From JBBDSH01 sp040905045 (GTDB lineage: Bacteria > Pseudomonadota > Gammaproteobacteria > Eutrophobiales > Eutrophobiaceae): 64,000 bases of DNA. Position 1 is the first letter of the stretch, and every line of letters starts with the position of its first letter. Shown here in pieces: positions 26,534 through 35,124 of this stretch. The notes below the pieces were generated by a model, which saw only the letters and a program-made list of their open reading frames with translations, had not been told where the DNA came from and ran no database searches. The position numbers were made by a program, and so were the translations under genes. The stretch lies in the NCBI GenBank assembly GCA_040905045.1, contig JBBDSH010000073.1:32974-96973 (forward strand), in the 5' to 3' direction.

Positions 26534-28705
26534 ATGAAAATTTCCAGTCGTACGATCCTTTTATTACTCGGCTTCGGCCTGAGTGGCAGTGCCGTTGGAC
26601 AGAATATTCTGGAGGAAGTGGTGGTGACCGCCCAGAAGCGGGAACAGTCGTTGCAGGATGTACCCATCAGCGTGACCGCTTTCAGCGGCCGTGATATCCG
26701 CAGCCTGGGTTTCAACAGTACCATTGACCTGGCGGCGTTTACCCCGGGCATGTCCATCGGCCAGAACTCCGGAGAAGGGGACTTTCCCTTCATTTCCCTG
26801 CGCGGTGTCACTCTGCGTGATTTCGCCGATACCAACGAGAGTCCGTCTGCCGTCTACATCGATGAATTCTACAAGGCCAACCTTATGGGCCTGGATCAGC
26901 AGATCTTCGATATGGATCGCGTCGAAGTTCTGCGCGGGCCGCAGGGTACGCTGTACGGCCGGAACGCCACGGGCGGACTGATTCACTACGTCACCCGTAA
27001 ACCCACGGAAACTTTCGAGGGATACGGCGAGTTCGAAGTGGGCGAGTACGACACCTACAAGTTCGAGGGTGCCGTAGGCGGTCCCCTGACTCAGAACCTG
27101 TCCGGCCGGTTATCTGTGCAACACCATCAACACGACGGTTATACGGAAAATATCTTCCCGGGCAACGCCGATGGCAATGCACTGGATTCCACTTCCGTGC
27201 GCGGACAGTTGTTGTTCACACCGACGGAGGACTTATCGGTTTCGGTTCTCTTGCAACGCAACGCCAACGATAACGATGCCGGCAATATGTTTCCCCATGT
27301 GGCCGTGGTACAGGATCCGGTCACGGGTCTTGCCGTTGATAATCCCGGTGGTCCCGGCTTTGCCGGTTACATCGAGCCGACCCCGAACGACCCGCGCGAT
27401 ACCAATGCCAACCGGGATATCTATCTCAGGACCGAGCAGTACACCGGAATCGGCCGGATTGAATGGAATGTCAACGGCATTGATGTCGTCTCCATAACCG
27501 GTTACGAGAAAACCTCCAAGGATGCGGCCTTCGACAGTGACGGCACGCCCTTTACCCGCGGCACCGAGGCGCATCCCAATGGTGAGCAGTTCTCCCAGGA
27601 GTTGCGTCTCTCCGGGCAGGCAGGCCCTGTCGAATGGCTGGGCGGCTTCTATTACATTGACTATGACGTGGACGGTTTCCAGTCTCGCTGTACGCCGGCA
27701 ACCTGTGACGTACAACGGGCGCCGGTCATCTATGACCTGCAGACGGAATCATGGGCCTTCTTCGGCAACGTGGACGTGGAACTGGCGCCGCAATGGAGCG
27801 TAACCGCGGGGCTGCGTTATACCCAGGAGGACAAGGAATATCTGCTGGATAACCAGGATTTCGGTATCGAATTTTCACCGGCGACCGTGGGTGATCAGGC
27901 CCGGCTGGATGATGACAACATCAGTTTCAATGCCCGGTTGAACTATACACCGACCGAGGATCTGCTGTTCTACGGGGGTGTTTCCCGCGGCCACAAGTCG
28001 GGGACGTTCAATGTCGGTTTCACGCCCATTGCTTTCGATGCCATCCCCGTGGAGGCGGAGCAATTGACCAGCTATGAAGTCGGCTTCAAGTCGACGTTGA
28101 TGCAGGGTCTGTGGCGTGTCAACGGCGCCGCCTTTTATTATGATTACGATGACTCGCAGGCCTTCCAGTTCGACGGCCGCACGCTCAGTGCTACCGCCTT
28201 CAATCGCGATGCGGAAGTCTACGGAGCCGAGCTGGAGGTCACTGCCAGCCCGACGGAAAGACTCGATCTGATGTTCACGGCCACCTATCTGGACGCCACA
28301 CTAAAAGACGTGGAACGTCCGGGACCGTTGTTCACGGGTCTGCCGCCCGTCGACACTGTGATGCCGCTGGCGCCGGACTGGGATCTCAGTCTGCTGGCAC
28401 GCTACTACTGGCCGGTGCCTTGGGGCGGGGAAATGGCACTACAGGGCAGTGTGAATTACAAATCCAAGCAGTATTTTGATGCCTTCAACAGTCCCAGCCA
28501 CCTGGAAGGCGGTTATGCCGTGGGTAATGCCAGACTTACCTGGACCAGTGCGAATGACAACTGGGAGGTTGCCGTCTTTGCCAACAACATAACCGATACG
28601 GAATACAGGACCTATGCATTCGACCTGGCATTCCTGGGCTTCGCGACCGATGTTTACGGAAAGCCGCGTTGGGTTGGAGGATCAGTAAGGTACAGTTGGC
28701 AATAA
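26534..28705 (+). CDS. TonB-dependent outer-membrane receptor 2
   Basis: The 723-residue protein has a signal peptide (about residues 1–22, SAVGQ), a TonB-box-like ILEEVVVTAQKREQSL, a plug (about 35–150; MDRVEVLRGPQGTLYGRNATGG) and a β-barrel ending in RYSWQ. AGGAG lies 8–9 bases before the ATG. It is a different sequence from receptor 1 and is not a recent duplicate, so the island may take up two forms of substrate or a substrate plus metal complex. It is closed by its own terminator. Confidence 0.92.
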   Translation: MKISSRTILLLLGFGLSGSAVGQNILEEVVVTAQKREQSLQDVPISVTAFSGRDIRSLGFNSTIDLAAFTPGMSIGQNSGEGDFPFISLRGVTLRDFADTNESPSAVYIDEFYKANLMGLDQQIFDMDRVEVLRGPQGTLYGRNATGGLIHYVTRKPTETFEGYGEFEVGEYDTYKFEGAVGGPLTQNLSGRLSVQHHQHDGYTENIFPGNADGNALDSTSVRGQLLFTPTEDLSVSVLLQRNANDNDAGNMFPHVAVVQDPVTGLAVDNPGGPGFAGYIEPTPNDPRDTNANRDIYLRTEQYTGIGRIEWNVNGIDVVSITGYEKTSKDAAFDSDGTPFTRGTEAHPNGEQFSQELRLSGQAGPVEWLGGFYYIDYDVDGFQSRCTPATCDVQRAPVIYDLQTESWAFFGNVDVELAPQWSVTAGLRYTQEDKEYLLDNQDFGIEFSPATVGDQARLDDDNISFNARLNYTPTEDLLFYGGVSRGHKSGTFNVGFTPIAFDAIPVEAEQLTSYEVGFKSTLMQGLWRVNGAAFYYDYDDSQAFQFDGRTLSATAFNRDAEVYGAELEVTASPTERLDLMFTATYLDATLKDVERPGPLFTGLPPVDTVMPLAPDWDLSLLARYYWPVPWGGEMALQGSVNYKSKQYFDAFNSPSHLEGGYAVGNARLTWTSANDNWEVAVFANNITDTEYRTYAFDLAFLGFATDVYGKPRWVGGSVRYSWQ

Positions 28706-28736
28706 ACCTCCCCCCGGTTCATTGTCAACTTCACGG

Positions 28737-28771
28737 GCCGGATAATGTATTCTGCATTATCCGGCTTTCTT
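28737..28771 (+). terminator. Intrinsic terminator of TonB receptor 2
   Basis: An 11-bp stem GCCGGATAATG/CATTATCCGGC (28737–28747 and 28755–28765) with a TATTCTG loop is followed by TTTCTT. It separates the receptor from the cytochrome gene. Confidence 0.85.
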
Positions 28772-28875
28772 ATATGCGCGGTTAGGTAACGGCGGGGAAA
28801 AAGGAATAACCGGTAAAGATTACACCTGATATTAACCATGCAACTTCACAATACATTCAGAACCGAATCCAGGCT

Positions 28876-29715
28876 ATGAAAAACCTTCTGACTATTTTAT
28901 GCGCCTGCTTTTTGTCGGCCGCCGTTGCCGGGGGGAATGACAAGCCGGAACATATTTTGACCATTGTCACCGAGGATGGCCGGGAACATGAATTTCCTGC
29001 GGAAGAACTGCTTGCAAGACCGGATGTGGAAAATGTCGTCATCGCGAATACTCCGGCTTATCCGAAAGACAAGTTAACGGTCAAGGCAATCCGGTTTCAC
29101 CGGCTTATGGAAGATTTCCGGGTCTCCCCGGAGGCTACTATGGAATTCATGGCAACGGACGGATTTACATCGCCCATGGATGCGGCGCTTGTAATGAATT
29201 CCGATGAGGACAACTCCATAGCCTATCTCGCCATTGAGGATCCGGACAACCAATGGCCGCCGCACAGATCGGGGAAGGGAACGTCCGGTCCTTTTTATCT
29301 GTTCTGGATTAATCCTGAACTGTCCGGTATCAGCCGGGAAGAGTGGCCGTATAAAGTAGATACAATCAGTATAAACAAGTCGGTCAGGGAACGTTATGCG
29401 GGAATCGTTCCGCCGGAGAGTTTCGGTGAAGAACATCCCGTCGCCCGGGGATTCCGGGTTTTCATGAAAAACTGTATGGCATGTCATAAACTGAACAGGG
29501 TAGGCAGCGGAATCATAGGACCGGATCTGAATTACCCCATGAGTCCCGTGGAGTATTTCAGGGACGGTGTTCTGAGACAATTTATACGGCAGCCGCAGTC
29601 CGTAAGATTGTACCCCGGCAGTAAAATGATCGGTTTCGGGGAGGGAGCCCTCTCCGATACGGAACTTGATCAATTGATTGCATACCTGGAATACATGGCT
29701 GAGCGGGATAAATAA
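28876..29715 (+). CDS. Periplasmic cytochrome c with molybdopterin-oxidoreductase-like N-terminal region
   Basis: The 279-residue protein has a signal peptide (MKNLLTILCACFLSAAVAGG). An N-terminal region (about 25–175) is reminiscent of the sulfite-oxidase/molybdopterin-binding fold, including a distinctive FYLFWINPELSGI stretch. A C-terminal monohaem domain with CMACH at about 196–200 and a possible distal Met in KMIGFGEG follows. It would carry electrons in the periplasm, for example from the Tat flavin oxidase or the FAD oxidoreductase. Base composition is lower in GC than the Rieske operon. Its TAA stop shares one base with the next ATG. Confidence 0.75.
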   Translation: MKNLLTILCACFLSAAVAGGNDKPEHILTIVTEDGREHEFPAEELLARPDVENVVIANTPAYPKDKLTVKAIRFHRLMEDFRVSPEATMEFMATDGFTSPMDAALVMNSDEDNSIAYLAIEDPDNQWPPHRSGKGTSGPFYLFWINPELSGISREEWPYKVDTISINKSVRERYAGIVPPESFGEEHPVARGFRVFMKNCMACHKLNRVGSGIIGPDLNYPMSPVEYFRDGVLRQFIRQPQSVRLYPGSKMIGFGEGALSDTELDQLIAYLEYMAERDK

Positions 29716-30263
29716 TGAAAAATATATCTGATTTGAAAGTCTGTTTTAACTATCTGTTGTTGATGACGTTTCTGCTTGCGGGACAATCCGTCCCGGCAAG
29801 CGGCGATGAAAAAGCTACGAGCGAGGAAATCAGGACCCTGGTAAAAAACTCTTTACAGGCATGGGAGACAGGTAGTGAGGAACTGCTTCTTTCCACGGCG
29901 CATCCGGACATGGAATTCTCTTTCCCGACCACCCGGACCGATGCGCAAGGCGCGCTTCGTGTCCTGCGCTACTGGAATGAACACTACGAGGATACGAAAG
30001 TGTATATTCACTGGATACTGGTGGATGGAGATCGGTTTGCCGCCGAGTACCAGTTTGCCACCACGGAGAAGGCAACCGGCAAGAGGACGGCCGCGGGAAC
30101 AGTGGCTATCGGCCGGGTGCAGGACGGGAAGATTATTACATTAAAGGAGTATGTCGACGGTCGCGTGGGACGTCTTCAGAACGAGGGTGAACTTCCTCTG
30201 GAGGAGGGCGAGGAACCGTATCCCTGGCCGGAATATGATAAAACAATGCCCTGGTCGGACTGA
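29715..30263 (+). CDS. Exported NTF2/SnoaL-like protein
   Basis: The 182-residue protein has a signal peptide (hydrophobic residues about 11–27, ending VPASG). Its SnoaL/NTF2-like cone domain (about 35–155) contains SLQAWETGSEELLLSTAHPDMEFSF-type opening strands and a final GRVQDGKIITLKEYVDG. Members are small-molecule isomerases, dehydratases or binding proteins, so the activity cannot be told. The first base of its ATG is the last base of the cytochrome stop codon, so translation is coupled. An exported form beside a cytochrome c fits the periplasmic part of the pathway. Confidence 0.75.
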   Translation: MKNISDLKVCFNYLLLMTFLLAGQSVPASGDEKATSEEIRTLVKNSLQAWETGSEELLLSTAHPDMEFSFPTTRTDAQGALRVLRYWNEHYEDTKVYIHWILVDGDRFAAEYQFATTEKATGKRTAAGTVAIGRVQDGKIITLKEYVDGRVGRLQNEGELPLEEGEEPYPWPEYDKTMPWSD

Positions 30264-30268
30264 GCCGT

Positions 30269-30616
30269 ATGCCGCACCTGGTTATAGAATATTCCAAAGG
30301 TATTGAGGGAAAAGTCAGCATGGAATCCCTGATGGAGCGGACCTATCAAGCCGCCGTGGCCGCGCAAGTCATGAATCCGGATGATATCAAGGTCAGGGCG
30401 TTGCCCTATTCACATTACCGGCTGGCCCGTCAGGACGGGGATTTCGTTCACGTCACCTGCCGGCTCCTCGAAGGACGAACAAGTGAAGAAAAGGTACGAT
30501 TGTCCACGGAAATACGCGGTTATCTCTCGGAATTGCTCCCCGATGTATACAGCCTGTCCGTCGATATCGTGGACATGAATCCGGATGCCTATAAAAAAAG
30601 GCTGCTCGATCACTGA
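30269..30616 (+). CDS. CHMI-family tautomerase (HpaF-like)
   Basis: The 115-residue protein starts MPHLVIEYSKGIE, with the Pro-2 that serves as the catalytic base in the tautomerase superfamily. Overall it matches the 5-carboxymethyl-2-hydroxymuconate Δ-isomerase family, as shown by the C-terminal LSVDIVDMNPDAYKKR. The known enzyme isomerises an unsaturated dicarboxylate in homoprotocatechuate breakdown, but no other genes of that pathway are here, so a different enol/keto substrate is likely. It sits 5 bp after the NTF2-like gene and 8 bp before the FAD oxidoreductase gene in an apparent operon. Confidence 0.82.
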   Translation: MPHLVIEYSKGIEGKVSMESLMERTYQAAVAAQVMNPDDIKVRALPYSHYRLARQDGDFVHVTCRLLEGRTSEEKVRLSTEIRGYLSELLPDVYSLSVDIVDMNPDAYKKRLLDH

Positions 30617-30624
30617 GCCTCCTT

Positions 30625-31713
30625 ATGACGATCACAGACACCAATACAGTGATCGTCGGGGCCGGAATCATCGGGGCCGTTGTAGCGTATAATCTGGCAA
30701 AAAACGGGGACCGGCCGGTATTAATTGACAAAGACGGTCCCGCGGCAGGGATAACCGGTGCATCATTCGGCTGGCTGAACGCCTACAATGCCGGGGACCG
30801 GGCGTATTTCGATTTCCGTCGCCGGAGCATGGCTGAGTACAAGTCGCTGGTTGAAGAACTGGATTCGTCCATCGACATCAACTGGAACGGCAGTCTTGTC
30901 TGGCTGGATGGAGACACGGAGTCAAACGGTCTGGTTGAGCGCTTACAGGTCTGGGGATACCCTGTTGAGATTGTTGATGAAAACAGGGCCGGGCAGCTTG
31001 AGCCCGGCCTGGCCACGCGGCCGTCCAGGGCTTTTTATGCTGCCGAAGAGGGCAGTGTCGATCCGGTCTCGGCCACCCGTTCCCTGATGGATGCCGCGAT
31101 TCGACTGGGCGCGGAATTCCGGTTTCCCAGCCGTGTTACCGGGATCAACATACGCAATTCCCGGGTGACTGGTGTAGAAACCGATAAAGGTTCTGTCCGG
31201 TGTGATACTGTCGTTGTGGCCGCCGGTCATGGCGCGGAAACACTCTGCCGACAGGTTGGTTTCGAGCTGCCTGTGACAAAGTCCGAAGCCCTGCTGGTGA
31301 AAACGCAGCAGGTCGGTGAGGTTGTCAGGCGAGTGATAGCGGCTCCGGGCGTTCGCCTGTGGCAGGCCGCGGACGGCAGTATTCTGACCTGCGATGATTT
31401 TGACGGCAGTCGTCTTGCGGACAGGCCGAATGATCTGGCCGTGGAGTTGATCGACAGGGCCAATCGCCTTGTTGCGTTCTCCGAACCGCTTGAGGTCGTC
31501 GAGGTCATGATCGGGCGGAGACTTTTGCCTGGAGACGGGTTGCCGGTGATAGGTGAATTCGCTTCTACAGGCGGTTTGTACCTGGCGTTGATGCACAGTG
31601 GTATTACTCTGGCGCCGCTGGCCGGGCGATTGATAGCCGGGGAAATCACGTCGGGAATCGATCAGCCGCAATTGATGCCATATCGGCCGACCCGATTCAG
31701 TCCGGCGGCTTGA
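30625..31713 (+). CDS. FAD-dependent amine/amino-acid oxidoreductase (DAO family)
   Basis: The 362-residue protein opens with the dinucleotide-binding motif VIVGAGIIGAVVAYNLAK (about residues 9–26) and the acidic residue of LIDKDG. The DAO fold continues to GLYLALMHSGITLAPLAGRLIAGE near the C-terminus. The family oxidises secondary or primary amines of amino acids, such as D-amino acids, sarcosine or glycine derivatives. There is no signal peptide. It follows the tautomerase closely and precedes the GntR gene, and probably performs an amine oxidation step of the island pathway. Confidence 0.82.
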   Translation: MTITDTNTVIVGAGIIGAVVAYNLAKNGDRPVLIDKDGPAAGITGASFGWLNAYNAGDRAYFDFRRRSMAEYKSLVEELDSSIDINWNGSLVWLDGDTESNGLVERLQVWGYPVEIVDENRAGQLEPGLATRPSRAFYAAEEGSVDPVSATRSLMDAAIRLGAEFRFPSRVTGINIRNSRVTGVETDKGSVRCDTVVVAAGHGAETLCRQVGFELPVTKSEALLVKTQQVGEVVRRVIAAPGVRLWQAADGSILTCDDFDGSRLADRPNDLAVELIDRANRLVAFSEPLEVVEVMIGRRLLPGDGLPVIGEFASTGGLYLALMHSGITLAPLAGRLIAGEITSGIDQPQLMPYRPTRFSPAA

Positions 31714-31856
31714 TTATGGGGGACCGATTCCCCACAATATATATAATATGATTTTAATATTTAGCAAAATCAGTCAGTTAAGCGATTTTTCTGATGTTTC
31801 ACGGGGGTTGCGTACAGGTCACATACATTACGATTACATATACAGAGTCAAAGGGT

Positions 31857-32549
31857 ATGACAAACACCAAATCCAGTAAAAACAAAAGCGCCATCGTTGA
31901 CATGGTCTATTCGGAAATCAGGCAGAGCCTGATGATGGGGCGTTTCACACCCGGCCAGAAAGTCAGCCTCCGAAGCCTTTCGGAGGAAGTCGGTACCAGC
32001 CTGACACCGGTCAGGGGCGCTGTTAACCGATTAATAGCGGAAGGTGCGTTCGATGTTCTGCCCAATCGCTGGATCGTTATTCCGGCCATGACCCGGGAAA
32101 AGTTTGATGAAATCACCTACTGGCGCGTGCAACTGGAATCGGATGCCGCTCGCCGGGCGGCAAGAAACCGCACCAGTAAGCTGATCAAGGAAGTCGAAGC
32201 GATCAACCGCGATATGATCAAGACAGGCAAGGACGGTGGTGACCGTAAATCCCTCTTGAGTCAGAACTACAAATTTCACTTTGCCATATACACGGCTTCC
32301 GATTCCTCGATTCTGCTTCCCATGATAGAAAGCCTGTGGCTGCAGGCCGGGGCATTTACCTATTATTCACTCCTTTCTCCCAAGGATCTGTGGGACGCAA
32401 AATATCATATTGATATTATCGATGCCCTGAAAAAAGGTGATGAGGATGCCATCGCCGAAGCGGTAACCAATGATATCGTCAACACGGCCAATTTTCTCAG
32501 GGAAAAAGGCGAATTCGAAAAACCGAAGATGAAAAAGATTGTTGCCTAA
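31857..32549 (+). CDS. GntR-family transcriptional regulator, FCD subfamily
   Basis: From ATG 31857 the protein is 230 residues. An N-terminal winged helix (about residues 12–75; FTPGQKVSLRSLSEEVGTSLTPVRGAVNRL) is followed by an all-helical FCD effector domain (about 85–215), where NYKFHFAIY and ITYWRVQLESDAAR carry likely metal or ligand residues. FCD regulators respond to small carboxylates or amino-acid-like inducers. The upstream extension to 31794 is not conserved. The only regulator in the island, it is the best candidate to bind the repeated 23-bp operator; its own upstream region has just a weak half site (TACGATTACA). Confidence 0.88.
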   Translation: MTNTKSSKNKSAIVDMVYSEIRQSLMMGRFTPGQKVSLRSLSEEVGTSLTPVRGAVNRLIAEGAFDVLPNRWIVIPAMTREKFDEITYWRVQLESDAARRAARNRTSKLIKEVEAINRDMIKTGKDGGDRKSLLSQNYKFHFAIYTASDSSILLPMIESLWLQAGAFTYYSLLSPKDLWDAKYHIDIIDALKKGDEDAIAEAVTNDIVNTANFLREKGEFEKPKMKKIVA

Positions 32550-32700
32550 GGGAGTGAGGCGTAAGGAGTAAAGAGTGAGAAGTAAAAACTCCTCACGCAT
32601 AAAATCGAAACAATCTTCGCAGCCAGAAAGTAACGAGCCGACAAGATGAACTGCATTCCGGTTTCGCCGGAATAGACTCCTTACCCCTCACACCTTACTC
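32550..32700. repeat. GAGTGAGGCGTAAGG-type repeats, inverted pair
   Basis: A run of heptad-like units (GGAGTGAGGCGTAAGGAGTAAAGAGTGAG) after the GntR stop is answered by CTCCTTACCCCTCACACCTTACTCACC at about 32677–32703, at the end of the convergent MFS gene. The arms can pair and may act as a two-way terminator. It belongs to the same family as 3504–3597 and 44546–44580. Confidence 0.65.
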
Positions 32701-34068
32701 ACCTCTTTCCGTTTCGCTAATCGCGGCAATGGCCAGCTGATAAGGTTTCAGGGCCATGAAATAGAAAATGAAGGCCAGCAATTGTGCAACCGCACCGATG
32801 ATGGCAATTGAAAAGCCCACCATATAAAGATTCTCGAACACCTGTTCCGTCATGAAGGCAACCGCCGTGGGGCCGATGGCCATTCCGATAAGACTGATCA
32901 CCAGATAATACAGGGCCGTCATCTGGCCACGCATGCGGGCCGGCGACATAACCTGTATGGCGGCGCCGATGACACCATACGGTACCGATTTGAGTAATAC
33001 GGCGGGTATGATCAGAGCCAGGGACAGGTGCTCGTTGGGCATCAGTGGATAAAAGAGACAGAACCATATGCAGGCGAAGGCGCCGAGGGTGACAACCACG
33101 ATCTTCGAGTCCTTGCCCCGTTTGATGGAAAGATAGTCGGCAAAATAACCGCCGCCCAGATTCCCCATCATTTGTCCGACGATGGTAAGCAGCCCGTAAT
33201 AGATGCCGGCCTGTGCCGGCGGCCAGTCGAAAACCCTGTCCATCATGACAATATCCCAGAAGCCGCCGGCGTATACGGACAGGGAAACAAAACCGGTGGC
33301 CAGATAGATGTACAAATAGGCACGCCAGTGGGAGCGGGCGTATATCAATACTTCCTTGATGCTCGGGATTTGGTTTTCGGAAACGGCGCCGGGCGTTGTC
33401 GGCGCGACCAGGTTTTTCCGGGCCGGTTCCTTGAAGGTAAATATCAAAAACGCGAGAAGCATGCCGGGGACGCCGACCACCAGCAGAACAAATCGCCAGG
33501 GAGCCAGGTCTCCCAGCAGCGGTATGCTGACTGTGCCGTCATCATTGGCCAGATAGGTGGCGGTCCAGTCCAGTACCAGGGCACCGCCCAGATACGCGAG
33601 ACCGAGGCCGATTGCGGCACCGGTGGTGCAGATGCCGATGGCGGTGGCCAGACGTTTTCGCGGAAAGACATCGGCGAGGATGGAAAAGGAACAGGGAGCC
33701 AGGGTGGCTTCACCGATACCGACGCCCATTCTGAGAAACAGGAGATGCCAGTATGTGCCGGCAAGACTGCAAACAGCAGTGGCGCTGGTCCAGATGAGGA
33801 TACCGACGAAAAGGATGATCTTGCGGTTGAACATATCGACCATGCGGCCGATGGGTATGCCCATCAGCGTATAGAAGATGACAAAACTCAGGCCGCCGAT
33901 GTAACTCAACTGGAGGTCGGTCAGCTGCAGGTCTTCCTTGATATAGGGTATCAATACGGCGATGATCTGCCGGTCCACAAAGGACAGAACGAAAAAGATG
34001 CCGAACAGGACGGACAGATACCAGGCAACAAACGGGGTCTTGCCGTTGTCAGGGGCTGTATCGCTCAT
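32695..34068 (-). CDS. MFS transporter, spinster/hexuronate-like
   Basis: The 457-residue protein has 12 membrane segments and the MFS loop motif GIPIGRMVDMFNRK between helices 2 and 3. FVDRQIIAVLIPYIKEDLQLTDLQLSYIGG at the start is typical of the spinster-like and organic-anion MFS groups common beside catabolic genes in TonB-rich bacteria. It lies in the inner membrane and probably moves the island's substrate or a periplasmic product into the cytoplasm. Operator copy 5 lies 175 bp upstream. The C-terminal end overlaps the repeat shared with the GntR gene. Confidence 0.88.
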   Translation of the reverse strand: MSDTAPDNGKTPFVAWYLSVLFGIFFVLSFVDRQIIAVLIPYIKEDLQLTDLQLSYIGGLSFVIFYTLMGIPIGRMVDMFNRKIILFVGILIWTSATAVCSLAGTYWHLLFLRMGVGIGEATLAPCSFSILADVFPRKRLATAIGICTTGAAIGLGLAYLGGALVLDWTATYLANDDGTVSIPLLGDLAPWRFVLLVVGVPGMLLAFLIFTFKEPARKNLVAPTTPGAVSENQIPSIKEVLIYARSHWRAYLYIYLATGFVSLSVYAGGFWDIVMMDRVFDWPPAQAGIYYGLLTIVGQMMGNLGGGYFADYLSIKRGKDSKIVVVTLGAFACIWFCLFYPLMPNEHLSLALIIPAVLLKSVPYGVIGAAIQVMSPARMRGQMTALYYLVISLIGMAIGPTAVAFMTEQVFENLYMVGFSIAIIGAVAQLLAFIFYFMALKPYQLAIAAISETERGE

Positions 34069-34242
34069 GGGAGTTTTGCTTGTGTTTGTTATGGTTCAGT
34101 AGCGGGCGGTACGATACCTGCTTTTATGATGAGGCTTATGCTTCCCGGGAGCCGTAAAAAGGTATTGGTTCCATGCGACCCAATATTCCGATATCGGTTG
34201 CCGGCAGGCAGCACAATAATATTCGGAATGACCGGATAAAAA

Positions 34243-34265
34243 TGTAATCAAATATAGTGATCACA
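34243..34265. promoter_or_regulatory. Island operator copy 5 (upstream of MFS transporter)
   Basis: Half sites TGTAATCAAA and AGTGATCACA are separated by TAT, 175 bp upstream of the minus-strand MFS start and just beyond the 3' end of the next minus-strand gene. No other structure is evident in 34069–34344. Confidence 0.65.
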
Positions 34266-34344
34266 AAATATCAACATCGATATGACGTGTCGAGTGATTT
34301 TTAACCCGCATATTGCACGAGGACGGTCTGCCGGCATCATGCGG

Positions 34345-35124
34345 TCAGGAATCCGTTACGACCCATTGCCCCGGCCTGGACATGAAACCGGTTACAAAAT
34401 CGTTATCGGCCCGATCCTCGCCTCTCACCAGCCACAGCGGCCTGGCGGAAAAATTCTGCAGAGGATAAAGGACATTCATCCTTTTGTGGAAATCACTGTG
34501 CTGTTGGCGGATATATTTTGACGTGGCCGGAAAGTAACGTATTACATACTCAAACGGGGGTCCTCCCGGTTGAATTCCAGAGTAGCAGTATCGCCTGTGC
34601 AGGTCGTGGGCGATGACCATTCCCCTGGACAGAGTGAGATCCGTGGTTGAGATATCGGCAGTGGAATTTTGCAGATGGAGAACCGCGGCCTGTGCCGCCG
34701 GGTCAGACAGAATGATCCGGACGACTACACCCGCATGGGGCGATGCGGGGCAGGTCCCGGCATCGTATTGCCAGTCGCCGATATCATGCCGCCGGATGGT
34801 TGCCGGATCCGGATAAAACTGGCTGTCGTACAGGATGATGTCGTCGCCGATGAATTGTGCTGCGAGACCGGTCAAGTGGTCATCCTGACAGATATCGAGA
34901 AATCCCCAACTGCCCACGACAGGTGCCGATATGCCCCATGGATTATGCGGTTCCCAGAAATACCAGGGGCGTACAGGCGACTTGGATAATACGCTGGATA
35001 ATTGTTTATCCAGAAATTGCAGTATGTCTTCACCTGCGTTCTCTTGAATATGCAATTGTGCACCAGCATCTGTCTGTCCGGTGCCCGTAACCATATTGTC
35101 CGTGGTTTTTACCATCACTGACAC
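34345..35124 (-). CDS. Unknown protein, possibly PhyH-like double-stranded β-helix
   Basis: I do not recognise this 259-residue protein with confidence. The order of features (ILYDSQFYPDP, then RRHDIGDWQYDAG, a hydrophobic strand VVVRIILSDPAAQ, then LSRGMVIAHDLHRRYC and YVIRYFPAT) is reminiscent of phytanoyl-CoA dioxygenase-like β-helix enzymes, in which an HxD and a distal His bind iron. The match is weak and the metal residues are not certain. Its ATG overlaps the end of the CobW gene by 10 bp, so it is translated from the same message and could be the client of that metallochaperone. Confidence 0.45.
   Translation of the reverse strand: MSVMVKTTDNMVTGTGQTDAGAQLHIQENAGEDILQFLDKQLSSVLSKSPVRPWYFWEPHNPWGISAPVVGSWGFLDICQDDHLTGLAAQFIGDDIILYDSQFYPDPATIRRHDIGDWQYDAGTCPASPHAGVVVRIILSDPAAQAAVLHLQNSTADISTTDLTLSRGMVIAHDLHRRYCYSGIQPGGPPFEYVIRYFPATSKYIRQQHSDFHKRMNVLYPLQNFSARPLWLVRGEDRADNDFVTGFMSRPGQWVVTDS

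Noticed and set aside
33028..34239. 403-codon plus-strand frame opposite the MFS gene
   Set aside because: Low-complexity Gly/Asp/Gln-rich product with no domain; the minus strand encodes a complete 12-helix transporter.
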